33,650 nucleotides of DNA from an uncultured bacterium. Its GTDB lineage: Bacteria; Patescibacteriota; Minisyncoccia; Phycocordibacterales; UBA9973. The stretch's first letter is position 1, and every line of letters starts with the position of its first letter. The notes under the pieces were generated by a model. That model ran no database searches. It saw only the letters and a list, made by a program, of their open reading frames with translations, and was not told where the DNA came from. The position numbers were made by a program, and so were the translations under genes. Location of the stretch: the NCBI GenBank assembly GCA_903834665.1, contig CAILJY010000078.1:1-33650 (forward strand), read 5' to 3'. Below are positions 17,443 to 25,883 of the stretch, piece after piece.

Positions 17443-18930
17443 ATGTCTTTAAATAAACCGAATAAAATTCAAATAATTAAATATGCTCCTCCACCTCCTG
17501 ATTTACCCACACTTGGCAAATCAGATTCGAGTGAGGTTGTTTTTATTGGCAGAACAAATTATGTCGCAGCTCTTGAAGAAAAGAAGTTTGTCTTTGGGAT
17601 CAAGCGTATTGATCGTAGACGCCATATGTATATCATTGGTAAATCAGGAGTTGGTAAATCTAAACTTCAAGAATTGATGATTCGTCAAGATATCGCTTAT
17701 GGGCATGGTATTTGTATTATTGACCCACACGGAGAATTGATTGAAGATATTTTAAATTTTATTCCTGAAGAAAGAATCGAAGATGTTTGTGTTATTGATC
17801 CGGGTGATATTGAATATCCCTCATCATTTAATCCACTTGCTAATATTGATCCTACTTTCAAACATCAACTCACTCAAGGATTGATAGAAGTTTTACGTAA
17901 ACAATTTGGAGCAAATTGGACACCACGTCTTGAGCACGTTTTTCGTTTTACGGTTTTAGCTTTACTTGATTATCCTCATGCGACAATGAGGGGGATGATC
18001 TCAATGCTGACTGATCGTAATTATCGTCAAAAGGTTGTTGAGTATATAGAAGATGACATGGTAAAACGTTTCTGGGCAATAGAATTCGCTGATTGGTCTG
18101 AAAAGTTTGATACAGATGCTATTATTCCTTTGGTTAATAAATTAGGACAGTTTCTTTCTGATCCAATGCTTCGTAATATTTTTGGACAGAAACAAAATAA
18201 AATAGATATAGAGCAATTGATGAATGAACAAAAGATTCTTTTGATTAATTTATCAAAAGGAAAAATAGGGGAGGAAAATTCTTCTTTCTTTGGAGCTATG
18301 TTTTTGACTAAGATTAAACAAGCTGGTATGGCTCGTGCCAAATTAGAACCCAAAGATCGTCATGATTTTTATTTATATGTAGACGAGTTTCAAAATATAG
18401 TGACAGATACATTTGAAAATATTCTTTCTGAAGCTCGTAAATATGGGATCAATCTTATTGTGGCACATCAATACGTAGGTCAATTATTGCCGAAAGTGCA
18501 ACAAGCTGTTCTTGGAAATATTGGATCAATTATTTCGTTCCGTGTTGGTGGAGATGATGCGACCAAGCTCAAGCCAGAATTTGCTCCGGTTTTTGATGTT
18601 AAAGATATGATCAATCTGGGAGTTGGAGAATTTTATATAAAAATGACAATAGATGGAGAGAGTTATGATCCATTTTCAGCTGAGACTCTTAAAGTGCTTC
18701 CTGCTACTCATCCTTCCTACCGCAAGCAAGTTATGGATGCTTCTCGTCGTAAATACGCAATTCTAGCAGATGAAGCTCAGAAATTAATCGCGGAAGAAGA
18801 AGCAACTATTATCCGAAGTGCTCAAGAAAAGGCCGCTATAACTGGTAATAAAACAAAAGAAGAAGATACTGATAAAGAGCAAGAAGATAAAATAGTCAAA
18901 GAAGAAAAAGGTGGAGAGCCACTAATTTAA
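17443..18930 (+). CDS. VirD4/TraG-like ATPase (type IV secretion coupling-protein family), copy 1
   Basis: The start is placed at ATG 17443 ('MSLNKPNKIQ') rather than eight codons earlier, because the upstream codons run through the -10 region. In the 495-residue protein the Walker A is 'GKSGVGKS' (66-73) and the Walker B is 'YLYVDEFQN' (310-318). The downstream 'SEARKYGINLIVAHQY' helix-strand is typical of the VirD4/TraG (TraM-recognition) hexameric ATPases. The C-terminus is charged (Glu/Lys/Asp) and low complexity. No N-terminal membrane helices are present, unlike classical VirD4. By family such ATPases pump DNA or deliver substrates to a secretion channel. No other type IV secretion component is present here. 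It is probably cotranscribed with the cysteine-rich gene 23 bp downstream. Confidence 0.85.
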   Translation: MSLNKPNKIQIIKYAPPPPDLPTLGKSDSSEVVFIGRTNYVAALEEKKFVFGIKRIDRRRHMYIIGKSGVGKSKLQELMIRQDIAYGHGICIIDPHGELIEDILNFIPEERIEDVCVIDPGDIEYPSSFNPLANIDPTFKHQLTQGLIEVLRKQFGANWTPRLEHVFRFTVLALLDYPHATMRGMISMLTDRNYRQKVVEYIEDDMVKRFWAIEFADWSEKFDTDAIIPLVNKLGQFLSDPMLRNIFGQKQNKIDIEQLMNEQKILLINLSKGKIGEENSSFFGAMFLTKIKQAGMARAKLEPKDRHDFYLYVDEFQNIVTDTFENILSEARKYGINLIVAHQYVGQLLPKVQQAVLGNIGSIISFRVGGDDATKLKPEFAPVFDVKDMINLGVGEFYIKMTIDGESYDPFSAETLKVLPATHPSYRKQVMDASRRKYAILADEAQKLIAEEEATIIRSAQEKAAITGNKTKEEDTDKEQEDKIVKEEKGGEPLI

Positions 18931-18953
18931 TTAAGAATTAAAGATTAAGAATT

Positions 18954-20603
18954 ATGGATAGAAAATGCGAACACTGCCAGAAAGAATTCCACATTTCAGT
19001 AGGGGAACTTTCTATGTATGAAAAGGTTGGGATAGAGATACCGATACAGTGTTTTTTGTGTAGAATAAAACACCTATTATATTTTTGGACATTTGGAAAG
19101 TTTAGAAAAGGAACATCTGATTTATCAGGAGAAAGTTTAATTACAGTTCTTCCTGTTAATAGTAGATATCCAATTTATACTCTACATGAATGGTATAGTG
19201 ATAATTGGGATGCAATGGATTTTGGGGTTGATTATGATCCGATGCAACCATTTTTTAAACAGTTGCAAAATTTACAAGAAAAAATTCCACGTCCACATCA
19301 AAATGGAGCGAAGAGTACTAACTGTGACTGGTGTGATGATGTTTGGAGTTGTAAAGATTCTTATCTATCTCGCTCAATGGTTGATTGCGAAAATTTATTC
19401 TATTCATACAGAAACATAAAAGTAAAGAATTCAATTGACCTTGTTGTTTGTTTTGATTCAGAAAGGTGTTTTGAGTGTTTTAATTGTTATAATTCTTACA
19501 AACTTTTTTATTCTAGAAATTCAAAAGATTGTATAGAATCTTACTTCTTGGGAGATTGCCGTAATTGTCAAAACTGTTTTATGTGTTGGAATTTAAGAGG
19601 GAAATCATATTGTATAGAAAATATTCAATATACCAAAGAAGAATATTTTGAAAAGTTAAAATCTTTTAATATTGATTCATATAATTCGGTTAAAAATTAT
19701 AAAAAAATATTTGAAGAAATTGCTCAAAAAGAAATAGTGCACAAGGAGAATTTTAATTTAAGATCTTATAATTGTAGTGGAAATTATTTATTAGATACAA
19801 AAGATTGTAGCAATTGTAATACAATATCAGGATCTGAAGATTGCTATAATTGTGTTCGTAATGGTTGGTTAAAATCTTCTATTGATATTGTAGGGTGTAT
19901 GAATTTGGAATTATCAGGGAATTGTAGTTCTTGTCAACCAAGCGGTTATTCTCTAAAGTACTCTAGTTGGTCACCATCAAGATTCTCTGAATATCTTGAC
20001 CTATGTGTAGAATGTGAATATTGTTTTGGTTGTGTTGGATTGAAAAAGAAGAAATATTGTATTTTAAATAAACAATATGAAAAAGATGAGTATGAAAATC
20101 TAAAAAATAAAATAATAGATGATATGAAAATGCGGGGTGAATATGGACAGTTCTTACCATATTCTATGTCAACTGGGCCTTTTAATTTTTCGACAAGTTT
20201 TTTATATTTTCCTAAAACCAAAAAAGAGGATGTTTTGAAACTTGGTGGTTATTGGGAAGATTTGGATGAAAGTCACATTGAAGGGATACCGACTAGTCAT
20301 TTGCCTGATTCGATTAATGATGTTGATGAAAAAATTTGCTCCCAAGCCTTGATTTGTCCGGAGACAGGTTGGCGTTTTAATATTGCTCAAAATGAATTAA
20401 TTTTTTATAAACAAAATAATATTCCCTTACCCAGGTATCATTTTGATGTTCGAATAAAAGAATTACTTAAATATTCAACTGTTTTAGATACATCATTGTA
20501 TGAATGTTGTTATTGTAAGAAAGAAATAGATGCTTATTATCCGAAAGATTGGGGATATAAAAATATTGCTTGTGAAAATTGCTATAAGCAAAATCTAAAC
20601 TAA
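18954..20603 (+). CDS. Cysteine-rich double-zinc-ribbon protein, paralog 3 (divergent)
   Basis: The 549-residue product has about 38 cysteines. It begins 'MDRKCEHCQKEF' with the family's N-terminal ribbon, then 'WYSDNWDAMDFGVDYDPMQP', a Cys-rich centre ('NCQNCFMCWNLRGKSYC', 'CEYCFGCVGLKKKKYCILN'), a shortened 'YGQFLPYS' block and the C-terminal 'IACENCYKQN'. It is the most divergent copy. In the C-terminal ribbon the second CxxC is missing: residues 494-500 read RYHFDVR where the paralogs have PR.C..CR, so that site is probably unable to bind zinc in the usual way. It follows the VirD4-like ATPase by 23 bp without a visible terminator, so the two are likely one operon. No signal peptide or enzymatic motif is seen. 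Confidence 0.8.
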   Translation: MDRKCEHCQKEFHISVGELSMYEKVGIEIPIQCFLCRIKHLLYFWTFGKFRKGTSDLSGESLITVLPVNSRYPIYTLHEWYSDNWDAMDFGVDYDPMQPFFKQLQNLQEKIPRPHQNGAKSTNCDWCDDVWSCKDSYLSRSMVDCENLFYSYRNIKVKNSIDLVVCFDSERCFECFNCYNSYKLFYSRNSKDCIESYFLGDCRNCQNCFMCWNLRGKSYCIENIQYTKEEYFEKLKSFNIDSYNSVKNYKKIFEEIAQKEIVHKENFNLRSYNCSGNYLLDTKDCSNCNTISGSEDCYNCVRNGWLKSSIDIVGCMNLELSGNCSSCQPSGYSLKYSSWSPSRFSEYLDLCVECEYCFGCVGLKKKKYCILNKQYEKDEYENLKNKIIDDMKMRGEYGQFLPYSMSTGPFNFSTSFLYFPKTKKEDVLKLGGYWEDLDESHIEGIPTSHLPDSINDVDEKICSQALICPETGWRFNIAQNELIFYKQNNIPLPRYHFDVRIKELLKYSTVLDTSLYECCYCKKEIDAYYPKDWGYKNIACENCYKQNLN

Positions 20604-20704
20604 AAATACCAATAAGTCCGTCTTAGTTATATGTTATTAACAAATTTATATATAATGTTATAATTAATTTGTAAAGGTCGTAATCTAATATATCTATATA
20701 TTTT

Positions 20705-21010
20705 ATGGTATTTATATATACAACATGCAAAAATATGGATGAAGCAGAAAAACTCGGGACTCTAATTGTAAGTAAAAAAATAGCTGCTTGTGTTGATTTT
20801 TGGCCTATCTCATCTTGTTATGATTGGCAAGGATCTTTTCAGTGTGTATCTCAAGCAATGCTTTTAATTACAACTTTTGAAGCTAAATTAGAAGAAGTCA
20901 ATCAAATTATTTCTGAGAATCATACTTATAGTATTCCACTTATTGCAGGAGTAGATGTTCGTCGTATTAATCACCCATATAAAGAATGGATGATGGAAGT
21001 TATAGAATAA
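20705..21010 (+). CDS. cutA: CutA1-family divalent-cation tolerance protein
   Basis: The 101-residue protein has the full length and pattern of CutA1: 'VFIYTTCKNMDEAEKLG' at the N-terminus, 'KKIAACVDFWPISSCYDWQG' in the first third, 'LLITTFEAKLEEV' in the middle and 'HTYSIPLIAGVDV' near the end. These follow the ferredoxin-like fold that forms tight trimers. The family is linked to copper and other divalent-metal tolerance in E. coli, but its biochemical role is unsettled. TATATT-type boxes lie just upstream and no Shine-Dalgarno is seen. The stop is 2 bp from the next ATG, indicating translational coupling with the nucleotidyltransferase. Confidence 0.9.
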   Translation: MVFIYTTCKNMDEAEKLGTLIVSKKIAACVDFWPISSCYDWQGSFQCVSQAMLLITTFEAKLEEVNQIISENHTYSIPLIAGVDVRRINHPYKEWMMEVIE

Positions 21011-21012
21011 TT

Positions 21013-21378
21013 ATGCCTAATAAAAAAGTTGTAATTTTTGGAGTCTTTGATGGTATTCATGAAGGACATTTAGCTTTTATAAAAGAAGCAAAAAAGCAAG
21101 GCAATAATCTTGTGGCTATTGTCGCACGTGATGAAATGGTTCAGAAATTAAAAGGTAAAATTCCAAAATATAATGAGGTTGAAAGAATTAATTCACTTTT
21201 AGAAATAGAAGATATTGATTTAGTTCGATTGGGAGATCTTTATATTGAAACATATAATACACTTATGGAAATTAATCCAGATATTATTTATCTTGGTTAT
21301 GACCAACAAGATCTTTCTAATAATTTAAATAAAGTAATAAAAAAAGGAATTCTTAAAAATATAAAAATTATACACTGA
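21013..21378 (+). CDS. Small cytidylyltransferase-like protein (TagD/RibL-type), apparently interrupted by TGA
   Basis: The start is the ATG at 21013, 2 bp after the cutA stop, rather than the in-frame ATG nine codons earlier. The nucleotidyltransferase signature 'GVFDGIHEGHL' (HxGH, near residues 10-20) and 'PDIIYLGYDQQDL' place it with the glycerol-3-phosphate cytidylyltransferase / archaeal-type FAD synthetase group, which couple a nucleotide to a small phosphorylated substrate. The frame ends at TGA 21376-21378. However, 17 more sense codons follow in frame to TAA at 21430-21432 and encode 'NPYKPEIFHSSILNKDK', which looks like the usual C-terminal tail of this group. A strong terminator begins at 21446. 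The TGA may be a nonsense mutation, a sequencing error or a read-through codon. Confidence 0.82.
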   Translation: MPNKKVVIFGVFDGIHEGHLAFIKEAKKQGNNLVAIVARDEMVQKLKGKIPKYNEVERINSLLEIEDIDLVRLGDLYIETYNTLMEINPDIIYLGYDQQDLSNNLNKVIKKGILKNIKIIH

Positions 21379-21445
21379 AATCCATATAAGCCAGAAATTT
21401 TTCATTCATCAATTTTAAATAAAGATAAATAATCATTATAAAATT

Positions 21446-21480
21446 AAAATAACCGAACACATTGGGACGGTTATTTTTTT
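21446..21480. terminator. Bidirectional terminator between convergent genes
   Basis: A 10-bp stem, AAAATAACCG / CGGTTATTTT, with a 12-nt loop is followed by a T-run on the plus strand. It begins 14 bp after the TAA that would close the extended nucleotidyltransferase frame, and it overlaps the stop of the minus-strand membrane gene. Confidence 0.75.
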
Positions 21481-22082
21481 AAAATATTATTTTCTTTTTC
21501 GTTTCTCCATTTTCTAATTAATGGAATTAAAATTACAGATGATAAAATCATTTCAGAGACAGCAAAGCCAACTTCTGCTATTGTCCATGCTTTTGTGAGA
21601 ATTATTGATATGAAGCTAACAATGACAAAAAATATATACCCAGTCAGATTATATTTAACTTTAGGGTATTTAAATGTTTGTATTATTAAATATACTCCAA
21701 TAATAGTTTCTGACGAAACTGAAAAAATAAAAGTTACATATGAACCTAGTATTACCCATACAATAAGACAAATGCTTATGAGTATTATTGTAGTGATTTC
21801 AATGATGGTACATTTTATAAATCGTCTTTGGTAAAAAAGTATCGAAGACATAATAAGTGAACCAACAGTAAAACCAAAAGCCATAGGATCCATTTCAATT
21901 CTAATTTTGCCACCAGAGAACATTGTTATTCCGTCTAGTATTAAATATAGAATCCAGGTTAAAAATGTATGACTTTTGTCTTCTGGCTCTTTTACCAACC
22001 CTACTATTAATGGGGTGTAAGGGAATAGGGCTATTACAAATGTCAGTCACCATGTAAATGAATAGGGAATCATTGCTTCCAT
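21471..22082 (-). CDS. Multi-pass membrane protein with in-frame TGA at codon 12
   Basis: An uninterrupted frame is available only from a TTG at 21998 (175 codons). The same frame continues upstream through 'LTFVIALFPYTPLIVG', a clear membrane helix, then one TGA (22047-22049), then 'MEAMIPYSFTW' from an ATG at 22082. That ATG has a TATAAT box 9 nt upstream on the minus strand (22097-22092), the same spacing as other genes here. I therefore consider 22082 the original start. The protein has about six hydrophobic segments; 'PY.....G' followed by 'KSHTFLTWILYLILDG' recalls small uncharacterised PQ-loop-like membrane proteins. Whether it is a pseudogene or translated through TGA cannot be told from this sequence. 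Confidence 0.6.
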
Positions 22083-22091
22083 TGTTTGTAA

Positions 22092-22097
22092 ATTATA
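22092..22097 (-). promoter_or_regulatory. -10 box (TATAAT) for the membrane-protein gene
   Basis: Minus-strand TATAAT is 9 nt before the ATG at 22082. Its position supports that ATG, rather than the downstream TTG, as the start. Confidence 0.45.
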
Positions 22098-22125
22098 GGT
22101 TTTCTCTTTAAGATAATCCTATAAA

Positions 22126-22154
22126 TTGATATTGTCAATCGATTAATATATAAT
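22126..22154 (+). promoter_or_regulatory. Sigma70-type promoter (TTGATA-17-TATAAT) of the second VirD4-like ATPase gene
   Basis: TTGATA at 22126-22131 and TATAAT at 22149-22154 have ideal 17-bp spacing. The expected transcription start is about 5 nt before the ATG at 22166, leaving no room for a ribosome-binding site. Confidence 0.75.
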
Positions 22155-22165
22155 ATATATAATAT

Positions 22166-24403
22166 ATGGGAACTGAAATTCCACACAATCGAGATATAAC
22201 TTATTTTGGGAAGACGAACTTTCGTAATAGTGAAGATGTTTTTGGTATAAAAAGAAAAGATCGTCGTCAGCATATGTATATCTTAGGAAAATCTGGTACA
22301 GGTAAATCTGTACTCCTTTCTAATCTAATTGTTCAAAATATTCAAAACGGAGAAGGTGTTTGTGTGGTTGATCCACACGGGGAGCTTGTAGAAGAAATAT
22401 TACATTTAATTCCAGATCATAGGGTTAAAGATGTTATTTATTTTAATCCAGCCGACTCCGATTTTCATATAGGTTTTAATGTTATTCAATTAGATGATCC
22501 AAAATATAAGCATCTAGTGGCTTCTGGTCTTATGGGAATTTTTACAAAGATTTGGGCTAACGCTTGGAGTTCTCGTATGGAATATATTTTAAATAATGCA
22601 ATTTTAGCTTTACTTGATACTCCAGGAACAACTCTTTTAGGTATTCCAAGATTGTTAGTGGATAAAGATTATCGTCAAATGATAATAGGGAATTTAAAAG
22701 ATCCTGTTGTTAAGGCTTTTTGGATTCATGAATATGAACAATGGAGAGAACAATTTAGAAATGAAGCGATTGCTCCGATTCAAAATAAAGTTGGACAATT
22801 CCTTTCAACTTCAATTATTAGAAATGTCGTTGGTCAGCCAAAATCAACAATTGATATTTTTAAAATAATGAATGAAGGAAAAATTTTCTTGGTCAATGTT
22901 TCGAAAGGACGTATTGGAGAAGATAATTCTGCTCTGTTAGGAGGAATGATAATTACTAAGATCCAGCTTGCAGCAATGGAGCGTGTTCGTATTCCTGAGG
23001 ATGAAAGAAAAGATTTTTATTTATATGTTGATGAATTCCAAAATTTTGCAACAGATTCATTTGCCAATATTTTATCTGAAGCTCGTAAATATAGACTCAA
23101 TCTAACTATTGCTCACCAATATACAGCTCAGCTTGAGAATAAAGATGGGTCTAAGGTTCGTGATGCTGTTTTTGGGAACGTTGGGACAATGATTATTTTT
23201 CGTGTGGGGGCTGATGATGCAGATTTTCTAGAAAAAGAATTTGAACCAGAATTTACAGCTCAAGACTTAGTGAATCTTCCAAACTTTTATGTTTATTTAA
23301 AATTAATGATTGACGGAGTCACTAGTCGTCCTTTTTCAGCGACAACACTTCCTCCTATTAAAGTTGATTTATCTAAAGGGGTAAAAGATAAGATTATAGA
23401 ATCATCTCGTAAACTTTATACTCGTTCAAGAATAGAAGTTGAAAATGAAATATCTAAATGGAGTGGAATGCTTCAAGTTGGAGAAGGTGAAGCAAAATAT
23501 AAAGCAGATTGTTCTAACTGTAAAAAATCCACAATGGTTCCTTTTGAGCCGAAAGAAGGAAGGCCAGTATATTGTAAAGAATGTATGTTTAAAATTAAAA
23601 CTGGTGATTTGAAACCAGAACAGGGATTTTTGGCTTCCCGTTCTTCAAATCAAGAAGAAAAAGCTTCCAATGAGGCTTTAGCTATCTTAGGGATTGAATT
23701 TAATCAATCAGATTCAAAAAATAATGGTTTTCAGAAGAATAAATCTTCCGATTTGAGAGATTCGACAAAATCATCATTTAAAGATAAACCTCAATTTACA
23801 CCATCTAATAATACTAATAAAGTTAATCAACCAAATTTTATTGAGAAGAAGAAACATTTAGGACCATCTCCTTTACTTAAGGGATTGTTACAAAAAATTG
23901 CCTTAGGAAATAAAAAAGAAAAAGAAGAAAAAAATAATTTTGAAGTAAAAGAAGTAGTTACTCATCCTAAAGAAGTAATGTCTTTATCAAAATTGAAAGA
24001 AAATAATAATCATACTGTTAAAATCGAAACAAACGCTCCAGTAAAAGAGGCTTCAGAAGAAAAAAAAGCTTCCTTAAAAGACGCATTTTCTAAAATGATT
24101 ATGCATTCAAATCACATAGAAGAAAAAAAAGAAGAAGCTGTCATTGTAAAAGAAGAAATTAAATCTGATTTTGTAGAATCAAAAAAAGAAGAAGTTATAA
24201 AAATAGAAGAAAAACAAGAAGAACAAACAAAAGAGCAGGTTACCCCTTCTAAAGATGAAATTAAAAAACCAATAGAAGCTGAAAATATTGATAATAAAGA
24301 AGAAATTATATTAGATGATATAAAAAGTAAAGATGTTTCTTGGAAAAAACGTAAAGCACAAAAAGAGGTGCCAGAGGATATTTTATTAAAGGTCTTAGAA
24401 TAA
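22166..24403 (+). CDS. VirD4/TraG-like ATPase, copy 2, with zinc ribbon and Lys/Glu-rich tail
   Basis: The 745-residue protein is a paralog of the ATPase at 17443-18930. Its Walker A is 'GKSGTGKS' (41-48), its Walker B is 'YLYVDEFQNFATD' (about 285-297), and it has the shared 'SEARKYRLNLTIAHQYTAQL' segment. After the ATPase core comes a CxxC-x17-CxxC zinc ribbon (C449, C452, C470, C473, with 'VPFEPKEGRPVYC'). A long tail of about 260 residues rich in Lys, Glu, Ser and Asn follows, probably disordered. There are no membrane helices. By family it is a hexameric DNA/protein translocation motor or coupling protein; its partner channel is not in this window. A surface-protein gene follows after 16 bp. 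Confidence 0.86.
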   Translation: MGTEIPHNRDITYFGKTNFRNSEDVFGIKRKDRRQHMYILGKSGTGKSVLLSNLIVQNIQNGEGVCVVDPHGELVEEILHLIPDHRVKDVIYFNPADSDFHIGFNVIQLDDPKYKHLVASGLMGIFTKIWANAWSSRMEYILNNAILALLDTPGTTLLGIPRLLVDKDYRQMIIGNLKDPVVKAFWIHEYEQWREQFRNEAIAPIQNKVGQFLSTSIIRNVVGQPKSTIDIFKIMNEGKIFLVNVSKGRIGEDNSALLGGMIITKIQLAAMERVRIPEDERKDFYLYVDEFQNFATDSFANILSEARKYRLNLTIAHQYTAQLENKDGSKVRDAVFGNVGTMIIFRVGADDADFLEKEFEPEFTAQDLVNLPNFYVYLKLMIDGVTSRPFSATTLPPIKVDLSKGVKDKIIESSRKLYTRSRIEVENEISKWSGMLQVGEGEAKYKADCSNCKKSTMVPFEPKEGRPVYCKECMFKIKTGDLKPEQGFLASRSSNQEEKASNEALAILGIEFNQSDSKNNGFQKNKSSDLRDSTKSSFKDKPQFTPSNNTNKVNQPNFIEKKKHLGPSPLLKGLLQKIALGNKKEKEEKNNFEVKEVVTHPKEVMSLSKLKENNNHTVKIETNAPVKEASEEKKASLKDAFSKMIMHSNHIEEKKEEAVIVKEEIKSDFVESKKEEVIKIEEKQEEQTKEQVTPSKDEIKKPIEAENIDNKEEIILDDIKSKDVSWKKRKAQKEVPEDILLKVLE

Positions 24404-24419
24404 CTTATTTATTATTTTT

Positions 24420-25847
24420 ATGAATAAAAAAATAATCAAACTACAAATTGTATTTGTCGTTATGTTTTTGTTTGGTATAAATTTTGCAGACGCTAGTGTC
24501 GTAATTAATGAAGTTCAATTAAGTCCGACAGAAAATAGATTTATTGAATTATATAATAATGGAAGTTCATCGGTTGATCTTACCGATTGGTATATTCAAA
24601 GAAAAACAATAGGAGGAAGTACTTTTGGGTCTTTAGTTTCTAAAACATATTTTCAAGGTAAAAATATTCAATCAAATAGTTATTTTGTAATTTCAAGGAG
24701 TGATATGAATGAATCAGATATTATTTATCCAGGGTTAACTTTAACTGAATCTAATACAATACAATTAAAAAATTCTAACCAAGAATTGGTAGATAAAATT
24801 GGATGGGGAGATGTAACTGATTGTGGAAAAATTTGTGCCCCAAATCCAATTGATTCTAAAAGTATTCAACTTGTAGAGGGTAGTTGGGTTACTAATACTC
24901 CAACTCCTGGTGAATCAAATCTAACTGAGAGTAATACTTCTGATCAAGATATAGAAGAAAATGAAAACAATAATGAAAAGGATCAACCAGAAATATTAAA
25001 AATATCATCTAAAATAATATCACCTAAAATAGCAATAGCAGGGATTCCTTTTTATCTCAATTCTTTGACGACATCAAATAGAGGCAATACTTATGCTGTT
25101 GGAAAATTTGTTTGGAATTTTGGAAATGGGACTTCTAGAACTCTAAATACATCAGAACCATTTTTGTCCTCGTATGAATATGAAGGTGAATATATGGCCA
25201 CTTTGTCATATTTTAGTAGTGTCTTTAGTAAAGTTCCTGATGCAACTGATAAAATAATAATTAAAGTCGTACCATCTGAGATTTACATAAATTCTGTTGG
25301 AGATATTAGTGATCCATTTATTGAAATTGGGAATAAATCAAATTATGATATTGTTTTATCAAACTGGGTAATTATGGCCGGAATTCATTATTTTTTGATT
25401 CCAGATGGGACTGTTATTATGTCTGGAAAGAAAATTAAATTATCACCAAAAGTTACTGGATTTACTAAAGAAGATCTTTCTTTTATAACTATTACAAACC
25501 CCAATAAAGAGATAATTGTAACTTATCCGCAATTGAATAAAAAGTTAATTTATAATACAAATTCGGTATCTAAAAATACAAATAACAATTCAATATCTTC
25601 CATTACAAAAAATGAGCTTGATCCTATATTGGCTGATTCTAAAATTATAAATTTAAATGATTTAAGTGCCAATGCCTTAGATTCTAGTAAAAATATTCCA
25701 AAATCAGCTTATCCACTTATTGGGTTACTTGTGATTATTGGTATTGGGATCACTTCTTTTTTTATAGTTAAACAAAAAACTAATACAAATGAGATTAATT
25801 ATAAAGAAAGTGGCATCAGAGCCGAAGATATGACAATAGTGGAGTAA
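24420..25847 (+). CDS. Membrane-anchored surface protein with lamin-tail (LTD) domains
   Basis: The 475-residue protein has an N-terminal signal peptide (Lys-rich start, hydrophobic 'IVFVVMFLFGINF', cleavage probably near 'ADAS'). An LTD domain follows ('VVINEVQLSPTENRFIELYN', 'DLTDWYIQRK', 'IQLKNSNQELVDKIGWG', about residues 26-130). Then come an Asn/Glu-rich linker (about 170-190), a PKD-like segment ('FVWNFGNGTSR', 'YEYEGEYMATLSY', about 225-290), a second divergent LTD-like segment ('EIYINSVGDISDPFIEIGN', about 290-370) and a C-terminal helix ('LIGLLVIIGIGITSFFIV', about 430-450) with a short cytoplasmic tail. LTD domains occur on secreted bacterial proteins, often as adhesion or envelope-association modules. 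It is 16 bp downstream of the second ATPase gene and probably cotranscribed with it. Confidence 0.85.
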   Translation: MNKKIIKLQIVFVVMFLFGINFADASVVINEVQLSPTENRFIELYNNGSSSVDLTDWYIQRKTIGGSTFGSLVSKTYFQGKNIQSNSYFVISRSDMNESDIIYPGLTLTESNTIQLKNSNQELVDKIGWGDVTDCGKICAPNPIDSKSIQLVEGSWVTNTPTPGESNLTESNTSDQDIEENENNNEKDQPEILKISSKIISPKIAIAGIPFYLNSLTTSNRGNTYAVGKFVWNFGNGTSRTLNTSEPFLSSYEYEGEYMATLSYFSSVFSKVPDATDKIIIKVVPSEIYINSVGDISDPFIEIGNKSNYDIVLSNWVIMAGIHYFLIPDGTVIMSGKKIKLSPKVTGFTKEDLSFITITNPNKEIIVTYPQLNKKLIYNTNSVSKNTNNNSISSITKNELDPILADSKIINLNDLSANALDSSKNIPKSAYPLIGLLVIIGIGITSFFIVKQKTNTNEINYKESGIRAEDMTIVE

Positions 25848-25883
25848 TGGACAAAATAATGCTAAAAATGTAAGATTCTTATT

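Noticed and set aside
18930-18953. Short direct repeats TTAAGAATT / TTAAGAATT, also seen near 15980-16000.
   Set aside because: They are simple A+T-rich intergenic filler; no link to a gene or element could be shown.
21376-22082. Genome-wide reassignment of TGA to Gly (code 25) or Trp.
   Set aside because: The 2763-codon surface-protein frame and the other long frames contain no TGA, and the tRNA-Trp here has anticodon CCA. Heavy use as a sense codon is excluded; only rare use remains open.
22070-22273. A 67-codon minus-strand open frame.
   Set aside because: It overlaps the start of the second ATPase gene and its strong promoter, and its product shows no recognisable feature.
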